Part shown: one piece after another, positions 53,010-62,476 of the stretch | How the letters are laid out: each line of letters starts with the position of its first letter | Position numbering within the stretch: position 1 is the first letter of the stretch | Source: an uncultured Cohaesibacter sp. | Lineage (GTDB): Bacteria > Pseudomonadota > Alphaproteobacteria > Rhizobiales > Cohaesibacteraceae | Assembly: GCF_963676275.1 (NCBI RefSeq) | Contig: NZ_OY781091.1 | Coordinates: forward strand, 3,946,775-4,010,774 | DNA: 64,000 nt | Direction of reading: 5' to 3' | Notes under the pieces: generated by a model | The model's input: only the letters and a program-made list of their open reading frames with translations | Database searches by the model: none | Told to the model about the DNA's origin: nothing | Made by a program: the position numbers and the translations under genes

Positions 53010-53423
53010 CTAGCGACCGCGACGATGACCAATCATGGCAAAGTCGTCAAGCTCGTCCTGCTCTGCCAGATCTCTGGCAGCCTGTTCGCGATTGTGATCG
53101 CGCTCCTCGAGCATTTCGACTTTCTTCATCTCGGCAACGGCTTCGCGCAACTGATCCTGAGCCCGCTCCAGCTGAGCATTCAGATCATCGATTGAAACCT
53201 GCAGATTTTCCTTGCGTTGAATAGCAGCTTTCGCAAAAGTCGGATAGGCAAAATGGCCGATATCCGAAATCCCTGCCTTTTCCTCTTCAAACGCAATCTG
53301 CGCGTCAAGATCGCGGATCATGCCTTCGAACTCAGTGATCATCAATTCAATCTGCCCGACCTGACGACGCTTCTCGTCAACCTGAAAGCGTTTTAGGCGG
53401 ATAAGACTTTCACGCGACTTCAT
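53010..53423 (-). CDS. fliJ: Flagellar export chaperone FliJ
   Basis: 137 residues, almost all coiled coil: ESLIRLKRFQVDEKRRQVGQIELMITEFE at the start, then IQRKENLQVSIDDLNAQLERAQDQLREAVAEMKKVE. This heptad-rich layout, its size and its position 13 bases after fliI identify FliJ, the stalk-like partner of the FliI ATPase ring. It ends in a short basic tail (GHRRGR). Confidence 0.93.
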   Translation of the reverse strand: MKSRESLIRLKRFQVDEKRRQVGQIELMITEFEGMIRDLDAQIAFEEEKAGISDIGHFAYPTFAKAAIQRKENLQVSIDDLNAQLERAQDQLREAVAEMKKVEMLEERDHNREQAARDLAEQDELDDFAMIGHRRGR

Positions 53424-53436
53424 TACTCAATACTCC

Positions 53437-54777
53437 TTAAAGCCCCGAATTTCTCGAAACGGATTGCTTCCCAAGAATGGACTGTAACGTCTGGTATCCC
53501 TCTTCGATGCTGGTTGCCTCACCCTTGTTCTGGGTGAGAAAAGCCTCCAGCGGCTCATGAAGAGCGATAGCCAAATCCACATTTGGATCGCTTCCCTGTT
53601 TGTAGGCCCCCAGCCGGATCAACTCTTCCATATCCGAATAGGTCGCCATGAATTGCCGAGCCTTCAGTACATCAGGCCAAAAGGCCGGATCGGCAGCTCT
53701 GGGCAGGGTACGCGAAACAGATTTCAAAATGTTAATCGCCGGGTACCTTCCCCTCTCAGCAATGGCTCTTTCCATAACGATATGTCCATCCAGAATACCA
53801 CGAACGGCATCCGCTACGGGCTCATTGTGATTATCACCTTCCACCAAAACAGTAAAAAGTCCGGTAACAGCACCCTCATTTTTTTCTCCCGGCCCTGCTC
53901 TTTCAAGCAATTTGGGCAATTCTGCGAAAACTGTGGGGGTATATCCCTTGGAAGTTGGCGGCTCTCCGGCGGCCAGTCCGATCTCTCGCTGGGCCTGTGC
54001 AAAGCGTGTGACGGAATCCATCATGCACAGCACCTGCCTGCCTTCCTTGCGGAAAAATTCGGCCAGTGCCAGCGTTAGATAGGCTGCCTGACGCCGCATC
54101 AGCGCCATCTCGTCGGAGGTGGCGACCACGACAATAGACCGCTTGAGCCCCTCTTCGCCCAGATCATCCTCGACAAATTCCTGTACTTCGCGCCCACGTT
54201 CGCCGATCAGCCCGATGATATTGACCTCGGAACTGGCATTGCGCGCCAGCATCGAGAGCAGCACCGACTTGCCGACGCCCGATCCGGCAAAGATACCCAT
54301 GCGCTGGCCCTCACAGAGGGTTATGAAGGTATTGAGCGCCCGGACGCCAAGATCCATCGGCCCACCCACGCGGGTGCGCTTGTGGGCCGCAGGAGGCTTG
54401 CCACGCAGGGCAACGCTCTCATGCCCCCGCGAAAGCGGACCCTTGCCATCGATCGGCTCGCCAAAGGCATTGATCATCCGCCCCAGCCACTCGTTGGTTG
54501 GGCGCACCATCGCCGGTCCATGCAGCTCAGCCCGACATCCGAGTCGAATCCCGTCCAGCTCCGAATAGGGAAGACACAGGGCACGATCCGAGGAAAAACC
54601 GACCACCTCGCATTTGATCGGTTCCCGTCCATCCACATGGATATGCAGAATGGACCCCACACTCATTTCAAAAAGTGGCCCCACAATTTCGACAAGATGC
54701 CCCTGTATCGAAGCCACTCGACCGAAGGAATGCCTCGGGCTTATATCGTCAATTTTACTGATCAGATCCTGTACCAT
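53437..54777 (-). CDS. fliI: Flagellum-specific ATPase FliI
   Basis: 446 residues, related to F1 beta subunits. Walker A is [15 protein letters not shown] near residue 165, followed by [13 protein letters not shown], the Walker B region [26 protein letters not shown] and [18 protein letters not shown]. It powers or primes flagellar protein export with FliH and FliJ. The ATG at 54777 was chosen over a TTG at 54783 because AAAGG lies seven bases upstream. It is transcribed away from ctrA. Confidence 0.96.
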   Translation of the reverse strand: MVQDLISKIDDISPRHSFGRVASIQGHLVEIVGPLFEMSVGSILHIHVDGREPIKCEVVGFSSDRALCLPYSELDGIRLGCRAELHGPAMVRPTNEWLGRMINAFGEPIDGKGPLSRGHESVALRGKPPAAHKRTRVGGPMDLGVRALNTFITLCEGQRMGIFAGSGVGKSVLLSMLARNASSEVNIIGLIGERGREVQEFVEDDLGEEGLKRSIVVVATSDEMALMRRQAAYLTLALAEFFRKEGRQVLCMMDSVTRFAQAQREIGLAAGEPPTSKGYTPTVFAELPKLLERAGPGEKNEGAVTGLFTVLVEGDNHNEPVADAVRGILDGHIVMERAIAERGRYPAINILKSVSRTLPRAADPAFWPDVLKARQFMATYSDMEELIRLGAYKQGSDPNVDLAIALHEPLEAFLTQNKGEATSIEEGYQTLQSILGKQSVSRNSGL

Positions 54778-55145
54778 TGCCAAGCCTTTAATATTTCTTT
54801 TCCATGGTAATGATTCGTTTACCCGATTGGTTAATTATTATCTCTAGTGGGTTTGCTAGGGAAAATCTTCCTAGTAGGTCAAAACCGACTTAGTCAGATA
54901 TGCAGTGTCACTTAATAATTTTTCTTAATGTGAAACTTTGTGTCTGATACTGGGAACAATTTTCCTAGGATTCAATGGGATATCACTTTTCTTTGTGAAG
55001 TTCCAACGTGAGGCTTGCGTAGTGGAATCAGTATTTGTTAACCATTATGTATTAGCCTTTAAACCTGGGGTTAAAATTTGGTTCTTGTCGGCTGCGACCC
55101 TGCAGATTGCTCCGAGCCCAGAATAGGCAAACAAAGAGGATTGGC
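54778..55145. promoter_or_regulatory. Divergent fliI/ctrA regulatory region
   Basis: 368 AT-rich bases between divergent fliI and ctrA. Three GANTC sites, the target of the cell-cycle methylase CcrM, lie at 54812-54816, 54969-54973 and 55025-55029. TTAA half sites occur near 54831, 54912, 54924, 55038, 55060 and 55072; none has the exact N7 spacing, though TTAAACCTGGGGTTAA at 55060-55075 has N8. The CTAGG-N9-CCTAG palindrome is at 54856-54874 and a CCTAGG at 54964-54969. ctrA promoters in relatives use GANTC methylation and CtrA autoregulation. Confidence 0.65.
54856..54874. promoter_or_regulatory. CTAGG-N9-CCTAG palindrome between fliI and ctrA
   Basis: CTAGGGAAAATCTTCCTAG has nine-base spacing and near-symmetry inside the spacer. 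It is the same design as the site upstream of fliF. It lies 79 bases from the fliI start and 272 bases from the ctrA start, so it may serve fliI rather than ctrA. Confidence 0.6.
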
Positions 55146-55847
55146 ATGCGCGTTTTGCTAATTGAGGACGACGGCGCCACAGCACAGAGCATCGAGTTGA
55201 TGCTCAAGTCTGAAAGCTTCAATGTCTACACCACCGATCTCGGTGAGGAAGGCATTGACCTTGGCAAGCTGTACGACTACGACATAATTCTACTGGACCT
55301 TAACCTTCCGGATATGAGCGGGTATGAGGTGCTTCGCACCCTGCGCGTTTCCAAGGTGAAGACTCCGATTCTTATCCTTTCCGGCCTCGCCGGCATTGAG
55401 GACAAGGTACGCGGGCTCGGGTTCGGTGCGGATGACTATATGACCAAGCCATTCCACAAGGATGAGCTGGTTGCCCGAATTCACGCGATCGTTCGTCGCT
55501 CGAAGGGCCACGCACAGTCAGTCATCACGACTGGCGAACTGACCGTCAACCTCGACACCAAGACTGTCGAAGTGGAAGGCCAGCGCGTACACCTGACAGG
55601 CAAAGAATACCAGATGCTTGAGCTTCTGAGCCTGCGCAAGGGAACAACGCTGACCAAGGAGATGTTCCTAAACCATCTCTATGGCGGCATGGATGAACCG
55701 GAACTGAAAATCATTGACGTGTTCATCTGCAAATTGCGCAAGAAGCTCGCAACTGCAACCGGCGGCCAGAACTATATCGAAACCGTTTGGGGCCGCGGTT
55801 ACGTGCTGCGCGAACCTGACGAAGAGGGTATGCGAGAGAGCGCCTGA
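55146..55847 (+). CDS. ctrA: Cell-cycle master response regulator CtrA
   Basis: 233 residues. The receiver domain has EDD near residue 7, phospho-acceptor Asp 51 ([21 protein letters not shown]) and the TKPF Lys; the OmpR-type winged helix has [32 protein letters not shown] and a late [11 protein letters not shown]. CtrA controls cell-cycle, division, motility and replication genes by binding TTAA-N7-TTAA, and is phosphorylated by the CckA-ChpT relay. The ATG at 55146 matches the family start. A terminator follows. Confidence 0.97.
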   Translation: MRVLLIEDDGATAQSIELMLKSESFNVYTTDLGEEGIDLGKLYDYDIILLDLNLPDMSGYEVLRTLRVSKVKTPILILSGLAGIEDKVRGLGFGADDYMTKPFHKDELVARIHAIVRRSKGHAQSVITTGELTVNLDTKTVEVEGQRVHLTGKEYQMLELLSLRKGTTLTKEMFLNHLYGGMDEPELKIIDVFICKLRKKLATATGGQNYIETVWGRGYVLREPDEEGMRESA

Positions 55848-55927
55848 AACGATCATGACAACTGACCGGGTTTGGCCACCAAATGCCAAACCATGGATCA
55901 ATGTTGAATAGCTATCCTCTTTGAAAC

Positions 55928-55953
55928 AAGCCGCCTCTCGGGGCGGCTTTTTT
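55928..55953 (+). terminator. Rho-independent terminator after ctrA
   Basis: An eight-base-pair stem AAGCCGCC / GGCGGCTT with a six-base loop leads into TTTTTT, 81 bases after the ctrA stop. Confidence 0.9.
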
Positions 55954-56164
55954 CATGCCTTTATCTCCCATGCCCCAATATCCACATGTCGCCTTGGCAC
56001 AATGGCAGGTCTGAGGGCTTTAAAAATCTTGCCGCCGCTATGGCCGAGAGATCCAATAGGCATATTATCGCACCAACCGCCCCCTCTCTTTTTGCCAAGG
56101 GTGACCACCGCGTCAGCCAGCGCCCGGCTATTGGCGCAACTGGAATCCGGCCCAGCAATCCGCG
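55954..56164. other. Spacer between the ctrA and chemotaxis terminators
   Basis: The 408-base gap between ctrA and cheR holds two facing terminators with about 210 bases between them. Short frames exist on both strands here, but none has a ribosome site or a recognisable family. It looks like remnant or neutral DNA. Confidence 0.4.
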
Positions 56165-56197
56165 CATAAAAAAGCCGCCCTGACAAACAGAGCGGCT
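56165..56197 (-). terminator. Rho-independent terminator after cheR
   Basis: Read leftward, AAAGCCGC and GCGGCTTT form an eight-base-pair stem followed by TTTTTTT. It ends the leftward chemotaxis transcript 58 bases after the cheR stop. The stem core GCCGC resembles the ctrA terminator. Confidence 0.88.
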
Positions 56198-56255
56198 TTC
56201 ATCATCATTTGCCCGAAATCTTAGGACCAAACACTCGAGGCCCCGAGGCGAAAGG

Positions 56256-57221
56256 CTATTTACGCCCGCCGGGAATGCTCGACAAGCGAGAAGCAGAGAA
56301 TGTCGTCGGCTTGCTGGCAACCGGGCTGGCGCCCATTGCACGAGAGCCGAAACTGCCCTCCCCGCCCACGGCGAGTTTTGGCGCCATGGAGCCGGTCGCC
56401 TTGCCGGCAACTCCTTTGGAATTGCAATAGAGACCACGCTTGCCCTGAACCGCCTGGAAGGCGTCGGTCAGGCCGACCACGGTCTCGGCAGCGCCGAGCA
56501 GCAGATAGCCGTCATCAGGCATCTGTTTTGCCAGTCGCTGCATGATATCCGTCTTGGTGGCCTGATCGAAATAGATCAGAACGTTGCGACAGAAGATCAC
56601 GTCAAATTGCCCCATGGATGCGAAACTGTCCAACAAGTTGAACGGCTTATAGGAAACCATGGACCGGATTTCCGGCGCGATCTGCCACATTTCCCCATGC
56701 TGGGAGAAATATTTCAGCAACAGCTGCACAGGCAATCCGCGCTGTACCTCGAACTGGCTGTAAAAACCGGCCTTGGCTTTTTCCAGTACTTCGTGAGAAA
56801 TATCGGTCGCAATAATCTCGAAGCTCAAGCCACCCAGTTTGGCTGCATTTTCCTTCAGGCACATGGCCAGAGAATAAGGCTCCTGCCCAGTGGAGGCCGC
56901 AGCGCACCAGATGCGTACCCGACCACGTTTTCTGGTTTCCACCAGATGCGGCAGGATGGTCTCTGTAAAATGCTCAAAAGGCGTCTTGTCGCGGAAGAAG
57001 AATGACTCATTGGTGGTCATCGCTTCGACGACAGCAGTCTGAAGGTTACGGTCACCAAACCCCTTCAGCTTCCCGATAAGCTCGCTGATCGACTGCAAAC
57101 CGGCCTTGCGTGCGATAGGCATCAGGCGGCTTTCAATGAGATACTGCTTATCATTGGAGAGCACTAGGCCCGATTTTTCTTTCAGAAATCCCTGCAAGAA
57201 AGCATATTCCTGTGGCGTCAT
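56256..57221 (-). CDS. cheR: Chemotaxis protein methyltransferase CheR
   Basis: 321 residues. An N-terminal four-helix part (EYAFLQGFLKEKSGLVLSND) is followed by the S-adenosylmethionine domain with RIWCAAASTGQEPYSLAM, IIATDISHEVLEKA and FDVIFCRNVLIYFD. It methylates glutamates on chemoreceptors. About 50 residues at the C-terminus, rich in Gly, Ser, Ala and Lys, go beyond the usual end of the fold. It overlaps cheB by four bases (ATGA). Confidence 0.95.
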   Translation of the reverse strand: MTPQEYAFLQGFLKEKSGLVLSNDKQYLIESRLMPIARKAGLQSISELIGKLKGFGDRNLQTAVVEAMTTNESFFFRDKTPFEHFTETILPHLVETRKRGRVRIWCAAASTGQEPYSLAMCLKENAAKLGGLSFEIIATDISHEVLEKAKAGFYSQFEVQRGLPVQLLLKYFSQHGEMWQIAPEIRSMVSYKPFNLLDSFASMGQFDVIFCRNVLIYFDQATKTDIMQRLAKQMPDDGYLLLGAAETVVGLTDAFQAVQGKRGLYCNSKGVAGKATGSMAPKLAVGGEGSFGSRAMGASPVASKPTTFSASRLSSIPGGRK

Positions 57222-58459
57222 GTCCGCTCCCCTCTAAAAACACGCATTACTTTGGAGCCAATTTGATTGAGCGGGATGACTGCGGCACAAACGCCAGCCT
57301 GAGCTGCCGCACCGGGCATACCCCAAACTACACTGCTTGCTTCATCCTGAGCAATTATGCTCCCACCAGCATCAACGATATGGCGGGCACCTGCCGCGCC
57401 GTCATGTCCCATGCCGGTCAGAATTACACCGAGAGCTGCTGCGCCATAGACCTGGGCAGCACTTTCGAAAAATGGATCGACCGCCGGTTTGCAAAAATTC
57501 ACGGGTGGTCCATCAGTCAATTTCACCACGGCCTGTCCGGCCTGCTTGATAAGTTCCATATGCTTGCCGCCCGGAGCCACATAGATATGGCCATTCTGGA
57601 CGACTTCGCCATCCTGAGCCTCTGCGGCAGGCATGCCTGAAGCGCGCGCCAGATGGTCAGCCAGAATGGCTGTAAAGGTGGCAGGCATATGCTGAGTGAT
57701 CAGAATGGGCGCAGAGCGCATCTGCGGTCCGATTTCCTGCAACAATTTTTCCAGAGCCTGCGGCCCGCCGGTTGAACTGCCGATGAGCAAGGCCCGCGGA
57801 CGAGCCGACCCCATCTTGCGCAGCATGATCCCGTTCGGCCCGGCGATCGAGCCCGCTGGCGGCGTTGCAGGGGCTGCGGGTGTCCGTTTATCGGCGCCTG
57901 TAGCAAGGGTCTGGCGGCTCTGATTGATCCGGCTGGTCGTTGTCGCGCCGGGGCGTGGAGCAAAGGCACTTGGACCACGAGACGCACGAAACTGGGAAGG
58001 TCCCTCTTCGTCTGCACCACCCAATGCCTTGATCTTGACCAGCAGCTCATCACGAAAGTCACGCGACGTCGTGATCTGGCTGTTGGACTCAGGCTTGGGC
58101 ACATAGTCTGTCGCACCCAGCGACAGGGCCCTGAGGCTTATTTCTGCGTTGCGCCGCGTCAGGGTTGACGCCATCAAGATTCTTGCCTTGGGGTAATTCC
58201 GCAGCAGCAATGGCAGTGCGGTCAGGCCATCCATGTCGGGCATTTCGATATCCAGAACCACGATATCGGGTTTGGATTTCGCAATATCTTCCACCGCCAG
58301 ACGACCATTACGGTGCGATCCGACCAGCTCCAGCGCCGGATCCTCATTAATCCAACGCCCTATCAAACCTCGAATAACGACGGAGTCGTCGACTACCATT
58401 ACCTTCACTTGACGCGAAGATGCTTTTGCAACAGTAGCCTCAGCGGACATCAGACCCAT
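57218..58459 (-). CDS. cheB: Chemoreceptor methylesterase/deamidase CheB
   Basis: 413 residues. The receiver domain (VMVVDDSVVIRGLIGRW, phospho-Asp in IVVLDIEMPDMDGLTAL) is joined by a Pro/Ala/Gly-rich linker (about 155-215) to the methylesterase domain with the catalytic Ser (IGSSTGGPQALEKLL), His (ITQHMPATF) and Asp (GMGHDGAAG). Phosphorylation by CheA activates it to remove methyl groups from receptors. ATGs at 58459 and 58450 are both possible. Confidence 0.95.
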   Translation of the reverse strand: MGLMSAEATVAKASSRQVKVMVVDDSVVIRGLIGRWINEDPALELVGSHRNGRLAVEDIAKSKPDIVVLDIEMPDMDGLTALPLLLRNYPKARILMASTLTRRNAEISLRALSLGATDYVPKPESNSQITTSRDFRDELLVKIKALGGADEEGPSQFRASRGPSAFAPRPGATTTSRINQSRQTLATGADKRTPAAPATPPAGSIAGPNGIMLRKMGSARPRALLIGSSTGGPQALEKLLQEIGPQMRSAPILITQHMPATFTAILADHLARASGMPAAEAQDGEVVQNGHIYVAPGGKHMELIKQAGQAVVKLTDGPPVNFCKPAVDPFFESAAQVYGAAALGVILTGMGHDGAAGARHIVDAGGSIIAQDEASSVVWGMPGAAAQAGVCAAVIPLNQIGSKVMRVFRGERT

Positions 58460-58492
58460 GTTTTGAACTCACACAAGAGAGATAGAAACTGC

Positions 58493-58858
58493 TTATATCA
58501 GACCGACTTCCTGAAGCTTTGCTTCCACGATATCGCGATCGAAAGGCTTCATGATATATTCGTTTGCGCCTGCACGAATTGCCTTTGCAATATGTGCAAC
58601 GTCATTTTCGGTTGTGCAGAAAATGACCTTCGGATTAGCCCCACCTTCCAGTTTGCGAAGCTCCATGAGGAAATCCAGTCCGTCCATGACCGGCATATTC
58701 CAATCGAGCAATACCGCATCAGGCATCTGAGCCGCGCAGCTATCCAAGGCTTCCTTGCCGTCCTCTGCCTCGAAGATCTCGAAATCGAGATCCTCAAGAA
58801 TGCGACGAGCGACCTTTCTGATTACACTGGAGTCATCAACAACCAGACACGTTTTCAT
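58493..58858 (-). CDS. cheY: CheY-like chemotaxis response regulator
   Basis: 121 residues, receiver domain only. CLVVDDSSVIRKVARRIL provides the acidic pair, AVLLDWNMPVMDGLDF the phospho-acceptor Asp near residue 53, FCTTEND the Thr and IMKPFD the Lys. It lies between cheW and cheB in the operon, so it probably carries the signal from CheA to the flagellar motor. The ATG at 58858 has GGAGA nine bases upstream; a TTG at 58873 is rejected. Confidence 0.93.
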   Translation of the reverse strand: MKTCLVVDDSSVIRKVARRILEDLDFEIFEAEDGKEALDSCAAQMPDAVLLDWNMPVMDGLDFLMELRKLEGGANPKVIFCTTENDVAHIAKAIRAGANEYIMKPFDRDIVEAKLQEVGLI

Positions 58859-58894
58859 ATTCTTCGTCTCCAAAGGTAACGCTGTGCGTCTTAA

Positions 58895-59383
58895 CTAGGC
58901 TGCCACGCCTGTTGTCACCATGTCGCCCAGCACTCGATCCACATCGAGAATAACCATAAGTTCCTTTTCCAGGCGATGAACACCGGCAGCAATATCGGCC
59001 CACCGGGAATCCAGGTTGCTTGGAACAGCCTCACGACTTTTTTCGCTCAAGTCGAGCACTTCACCGACGCTATCGATGATCAGCCCATAGGATTCTTCCT
59101 TGAACTCGATCCCTATAGCCATCATGTTTCCCTCATGCTTAAGGGGCTCAAGCCCCAAGCGCTTGCGCATGTCAATCGCCGTCACAATGCGACCGCGCAG
59201 GTTCAGAACCCCTGCAATTTCAGTCTGTGACAAGGGCACTCGTGTGACGGATTCCGGCACGAAAACATCGTGTACGCGGCTGATCGGCAGACCGAAAAGC
59301 TGACCGGAAATGAAAATCGTCACATATTGAATGGTTTCATTGACGCCGTCGTCATCCTTCTCGGGTGTCATGTGGTTTCTCAT
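58895..59383 (-). CDS. cheW: Chemotaxis coupling protein CheW
   Basis: 162 residues in the CheW beta-barrel fold: QYVTIFISGQLFGLPISRVHDVFVPESVTRVPLS, then VLNLRGRIVTAIDMRKRLGLEP and the GLIIDSVGEVLDLS block. It couples receptors to CheA. The start overlaps the cheA stop by four bases (ATGA). Confidence 0.95.
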   Translation of the reverse strand: MRNHMTPEKDDDGVNETIQYVTIFISGQLFGLPISRVHDVFVPESVTRVPLSQTEIAGVLNLRGRIVTAIDMRKRLGLEPLKHEGNMMAIGIEFKEESYGLIIDSVGEVLDLSEKSREAVPSNLDSRWADIAAGVHRLEKELMVILDVDRVLGDMVTTGVAA

Positions 59384-62214
59384 GCTGCTGCTCCCAATTC
59401 AATGCGTTGTTCCTTCAGAGAGGCAATGAGGCCGGGGCGATCAAACTTGGCAACATAATCGTTGAAACCTGCCTGACGTCCACGCTCGATAGCGGCTGGC
59501 GTGCACAGTGACGACAATGCGATGATTGGAATATCGCGGGTCGCTGGCTGTCTGCGAATTGCTTCGCAAAGCTCGAAACCGTTCATTTCCGGCATTTCGA
59601 TATCGGATACGACGATTTCATAGCTCGGATCCCGCTCAAGCGCAGCAAGCGCCTCAACACCATCCTTGCAGATCGTCACTTCGTAACCGGCTGCCTTGAG
59701 AACCGGGCCGAGCATGTTGCGGAAGAAGCTGGAGTCATCCACGAACAGAAGCTTCTTGTTGAGAATGTCTTCCTCTTCCATTTCCTTGCGATGGAACCAG
59801 TCCTCGAAGGCCTGCGGCAGGAAGTGGCCAACATCGATGATCTCGGTAGCCCTGCCCTTGATAACGGCAGTACCAAGAATGCCTGGAACTTCCGAAGACA
59901 CTTCGATATTGAGTTGCTCGTCGACAATATCGACGATCTCGTCCACGACCAGACCCATGGAACGACCAGCATCGGAGAAGACCAGCATTGGCTGGCTGCC
60001 CTCGGTGCGGCGCTGCACGAAATCGTTGACCTGTACCAGTGGCATCAGGCTGCCACGATATTGGACCATGTCGCGCCCGTTTGAGAATTCGATCTTTTCG
60101 ATTTCGAATTCTTCCAGACGCGTGACCAGCGACAGCGGAACTGCTTTTGGCTCCGGCGAACCGGCACGGAAGATAAGCAGAGACACGGTATTTTGCTCCT
60201 CTGGCAAGGCTTCCTTGGCTGCGCCCTCGGTGCTGGCTTCAACATCGGTGCCAACATGGCTGCCAAAGGCCTGTGCCACACCATTCGGATCAAGGATCAT
60301 GATCACGGAACCGTCACCAAGAATGGTGTTGCCCGAGAACATGGTCAGATGACGCAACATGGTAGCCATCGGCTTGACCACGATTTCCTCGGTATGGAAA
60401 ACCGCATCAACCACGACACCGAAGGTCTGGGCACCAACCTGCATCACAACGATGAAGCCATTGTCATCCAGCTCGATATCAGTGTTGGTTTCGCGCTCAA
60501 TACCAAGCAGGTTACTCAGATGAATGAGCGGCAGCAGCTTGTTGCGCAAGCGAAGAACCGGCGTATCCTTGATGCGCTCGATCTTGTGCTCGGAATTATT
60601 CTGTACGCGAACCAGCTCGACAACGGAAAGCTGCGGAATGGCGAAGCGATCACCGGATGCTTCGACCAGCAGGGTCGACACGATCGCCAGCGTCAACGGA
60701 ATCTTGATCGAGAAGGTGGAACCCTTGCCCGGAATGGACTTGAGGTCAACCGAACCACCGATCAGTTCGATATTGTTGCGGACAACGTCCATGCCAACGC
60801 CACGACCGGAAACGTTCGTGATTTTCTCGGCAGTCGAGAAGCCCGCAGCAAAAATGAACTTGTTGATCTGCTGCTCGGACATCTTCTCGAGCTCGGCTTC
60901 GGTTGCCAGCTCATTCTTGAGGATTTTTTCCTTGACCTTCTCGGTGTTGATGCCACGTCCGTCATCGACAATATCGATGATGATGTGACCGCCTTCATGA
61001 TAGGCCGACAGGGTGATGGTACCCTTCGCCGGCTTGCCCATGGCGACGCGCTCTTCACCATTTTCCAGTCCATGGTCGGCAGAGTTGCGCACCATGTGGG
61101 TCAGCGGATCCTTGATCAGTTCCAGAACCTGACGGTCAAGTTCGGTATCCTGACCGATCATTATCAGATCGATTTCCTTATGCAGGTCGTTGGCCAGATC
61201 GCGAACGATACGCGGCAGCTTCTGCCAGGCGTTGCCAATTGGCTGCATGCGGGTCTTCATGACCCCTTCCTGCAACTCGACCGTTACATTGGAGAGACGC
61301 TGCAGAGGAACCTTGAATTCGGAATCTTCATGACGGCGCACGATTTCAAGCAGCTGGTTGCGGGTCAGCACCAGCTCCGAGACCATGGTCATGAGATGCT
61401 CGAGCGTTTCGACATTCACACGAATGGACTGGTGAGCACCACCGGATTTCTGCTCTTTCTCGGCCTTTGGCTCTTCTTTCTTCTTGGCAACCGGCGCCTT
61501 TGCTGCAGGTGTAGGCGTTTTCGTCACTGCCGATTTGCCATGACGCTTCAGGGCAGCAGCATCGGCAATCGCAGCTTCTGCAGCTTCCTTTGCGCTCTGG
61601 GCGACATCGAACCCTTCCGGACCGTCAGCCTCGCGGAAGGCGCGTTCCAGATCATCAAGGGAGACTTCGCCCTCTTTCAGCTCGCGTTCCAGAACCTGAT
61701 ATACTTCGTGAGTTGCCGGTTCTTGCGGTGCCTTCTCGGCAGCTGCGGGAGCCGCTTCCGCCACAGCTTCAGGAGCCGCTGCGGGGGCATCGCCATTTTC
61801 AGCCTGATCGACGACAGATGTTCCCTGTCCGGCATATTTCCCGATCCCCGACAGCCGGTCGAGCTGATCGATCAGATCCTCATCAGAGCCTTCAGGTTCC
61901 GCCTCATTCGCTTCCAGCTCGGCAACGATCTCCTTGATCCGGTCAAGGGATAGCAGGATGACAGAAACGGATTCACCGGTAACCGGTGCCCCATCCCTGA
62001 ACTTGCCCATGAGTGTTTCTGCAGCATGCGCCAAACTCTCAAGTCTGGGCAGCCCCAGAAAGCCGCAAGTGCCCTTGATAGTATGTACAAGTCGGAAAAT
62101 GTTATCGAGGATCTGAGCATTGTTTGGCTCTTGCTCAAACTTTACAAGCTCGACGTCTACGACATCAAGACTTTCATTTGTTTCCTCGATAAATTCACGT
62201 AAAAGATCATCCAT
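59380..62214 (-). CDS. cheA: Hybrid chemotaxis histidine kinase CheA with C-terminal receiver
   Basis: 944 residues. The Hpt (P1) domain has the phosphorylated His 44 (FRLVHTIKGTCGFLGLP). A linker of about 170 residues with acidic Ala/Glu stretches precedes the P3 dimerisation helices (ETLEHLMTMVSELVLTRNQLLE). The P4 ATPase has HMVRNSADHGLE, IDIVDDGRGI and GRGVGMDVV. Two CheW-like (P5) parts follow (about 540-680 and 690-800), then a receiver domain near 820-935 (LLFVDDSSFFRNML, IVVSDIEMPEMNGFEL). It heads the leftward cheA-cheW-cheY-cheB-cheR operon. Confidence 0.94.
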   Translation of the reverse strand: MDDLLREFIEETNESLDVVDVELVKFEQEPNNAQILDNIFRLVHTIKGTCGFLGLPRLESLAHAAETLMGKFRDGAPVTGESVSVILLSLDRIKEIVAELEANEAEPEGSDEDLIDQLDRLSGIGKYAGQGTSVVDQAENGDAPAAAPEAVAEAAPAAAEKAPQEPATHEVYQVLERELKEGEVSLDDLERAFREADGPEGFDVAQSAKEAAEAAIADAAALKRHGKSAVTKTPTPAAKAPVAKKKEEPKAEKEQKSGGAHQSIRVNVETLEHLMTMVSELVLTRNQLLEIVRRHEDSEFKVPLQRLSNVTVELQEGVMKTRMQPIGNAWQKLPRIVRDLANDLHKEIDLIMIGQDTELDRQVLELIKDPLTHMVRNSADHGLENGEERVAMGKPAKGTITLSAYHEGGHIIIDIVDDGRGINTEKVKEKILKNELATEAELEKMSEQQINKFIFAAGFSTAEKITNVSGRGVGMDVVRNNIELIGGSVDLKSIPGKGSTFSIKIPLTLAIVSTLLVEASGDRFAIPQLSVVELVRVQNNSEHKIERIKDTPVLRLRNKLLPLIHLSNLLGIERETNTDIELDDNGFIVVMQVGAQTFGVVVDAVFHTEEIVVKPMATMLRHLTMFSGNTILGDGSVIMILDPNGVAQAFGSHVGTDVEASTEGAAKEALPEEQNTVSLLIFRAGSPEPKAVPLSLVTRLEEFEIEKIEFSNGRDMVQYRGSLMPLVQVNDFVQRRTEGSQPMLVFSDAGRSMGLVVDEIVDIVDEQLNIEVSSEVPGILGTAVIKGRATEIIDVGHFLPQAFEDWFHRKEMEEEDILNKKLLFVDDSSFFRNMLGPVLKAAGYEVTICKDGVEALAALERDPSYEIVVSDIEMPEMNGFELCEAIRRQPATRDIPIIALSSLCTPAAIERGRQAGFNDYVAKFDRPGLIASLKEQRIELGAAA

Positions 62215-62476
62215 GGCCTAAAACCCTGATTCTTGGCGGAAACCGGTCCGAACAGACAGTTATTCCGCTTCAGTCTCGGGCCAAAGCGTTAATTTAAGCT
62301 GAAGCAAAGGACACAAACATTCAAACTCGATGCATTTACCGTGGCATCTGTTTATAAATAGTTCGCGACTTTAGTATGAATGACTGGGATTGGTATATGT
62401 AGAATAAATTCAATATTATAGATACAGTTCTGTCTAAAATATTGACCATTTACCATAAGTAGTTTTACCGAAGCTT
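62215..62476. other. AT-rich gap between chpT and cheA
   Basis: 262 bases between two leftward genes. It is AT-rich from about 62320 to 62470, as expected for the cheA promoter. One near-match to a CtrA site (TTAA-TTTAAGC-TGAA at 62290) is not convincing. No gene or hairpin is seen. Confidence 0.4.

Noticed and set aside
55060-55075. TTAA-N8-TTAA upstream of ctrA as a CtrA box
   Set aside because: The spacing is eight, not seven, so it does not meet the consensus; kept only as a half-site note.
55953-56186. 77-codon minus-strand frame between the ctrA and cheR terminators
   Set aside because: No ribosome site, no family resemblance, and it lies between two terminators facing each other.
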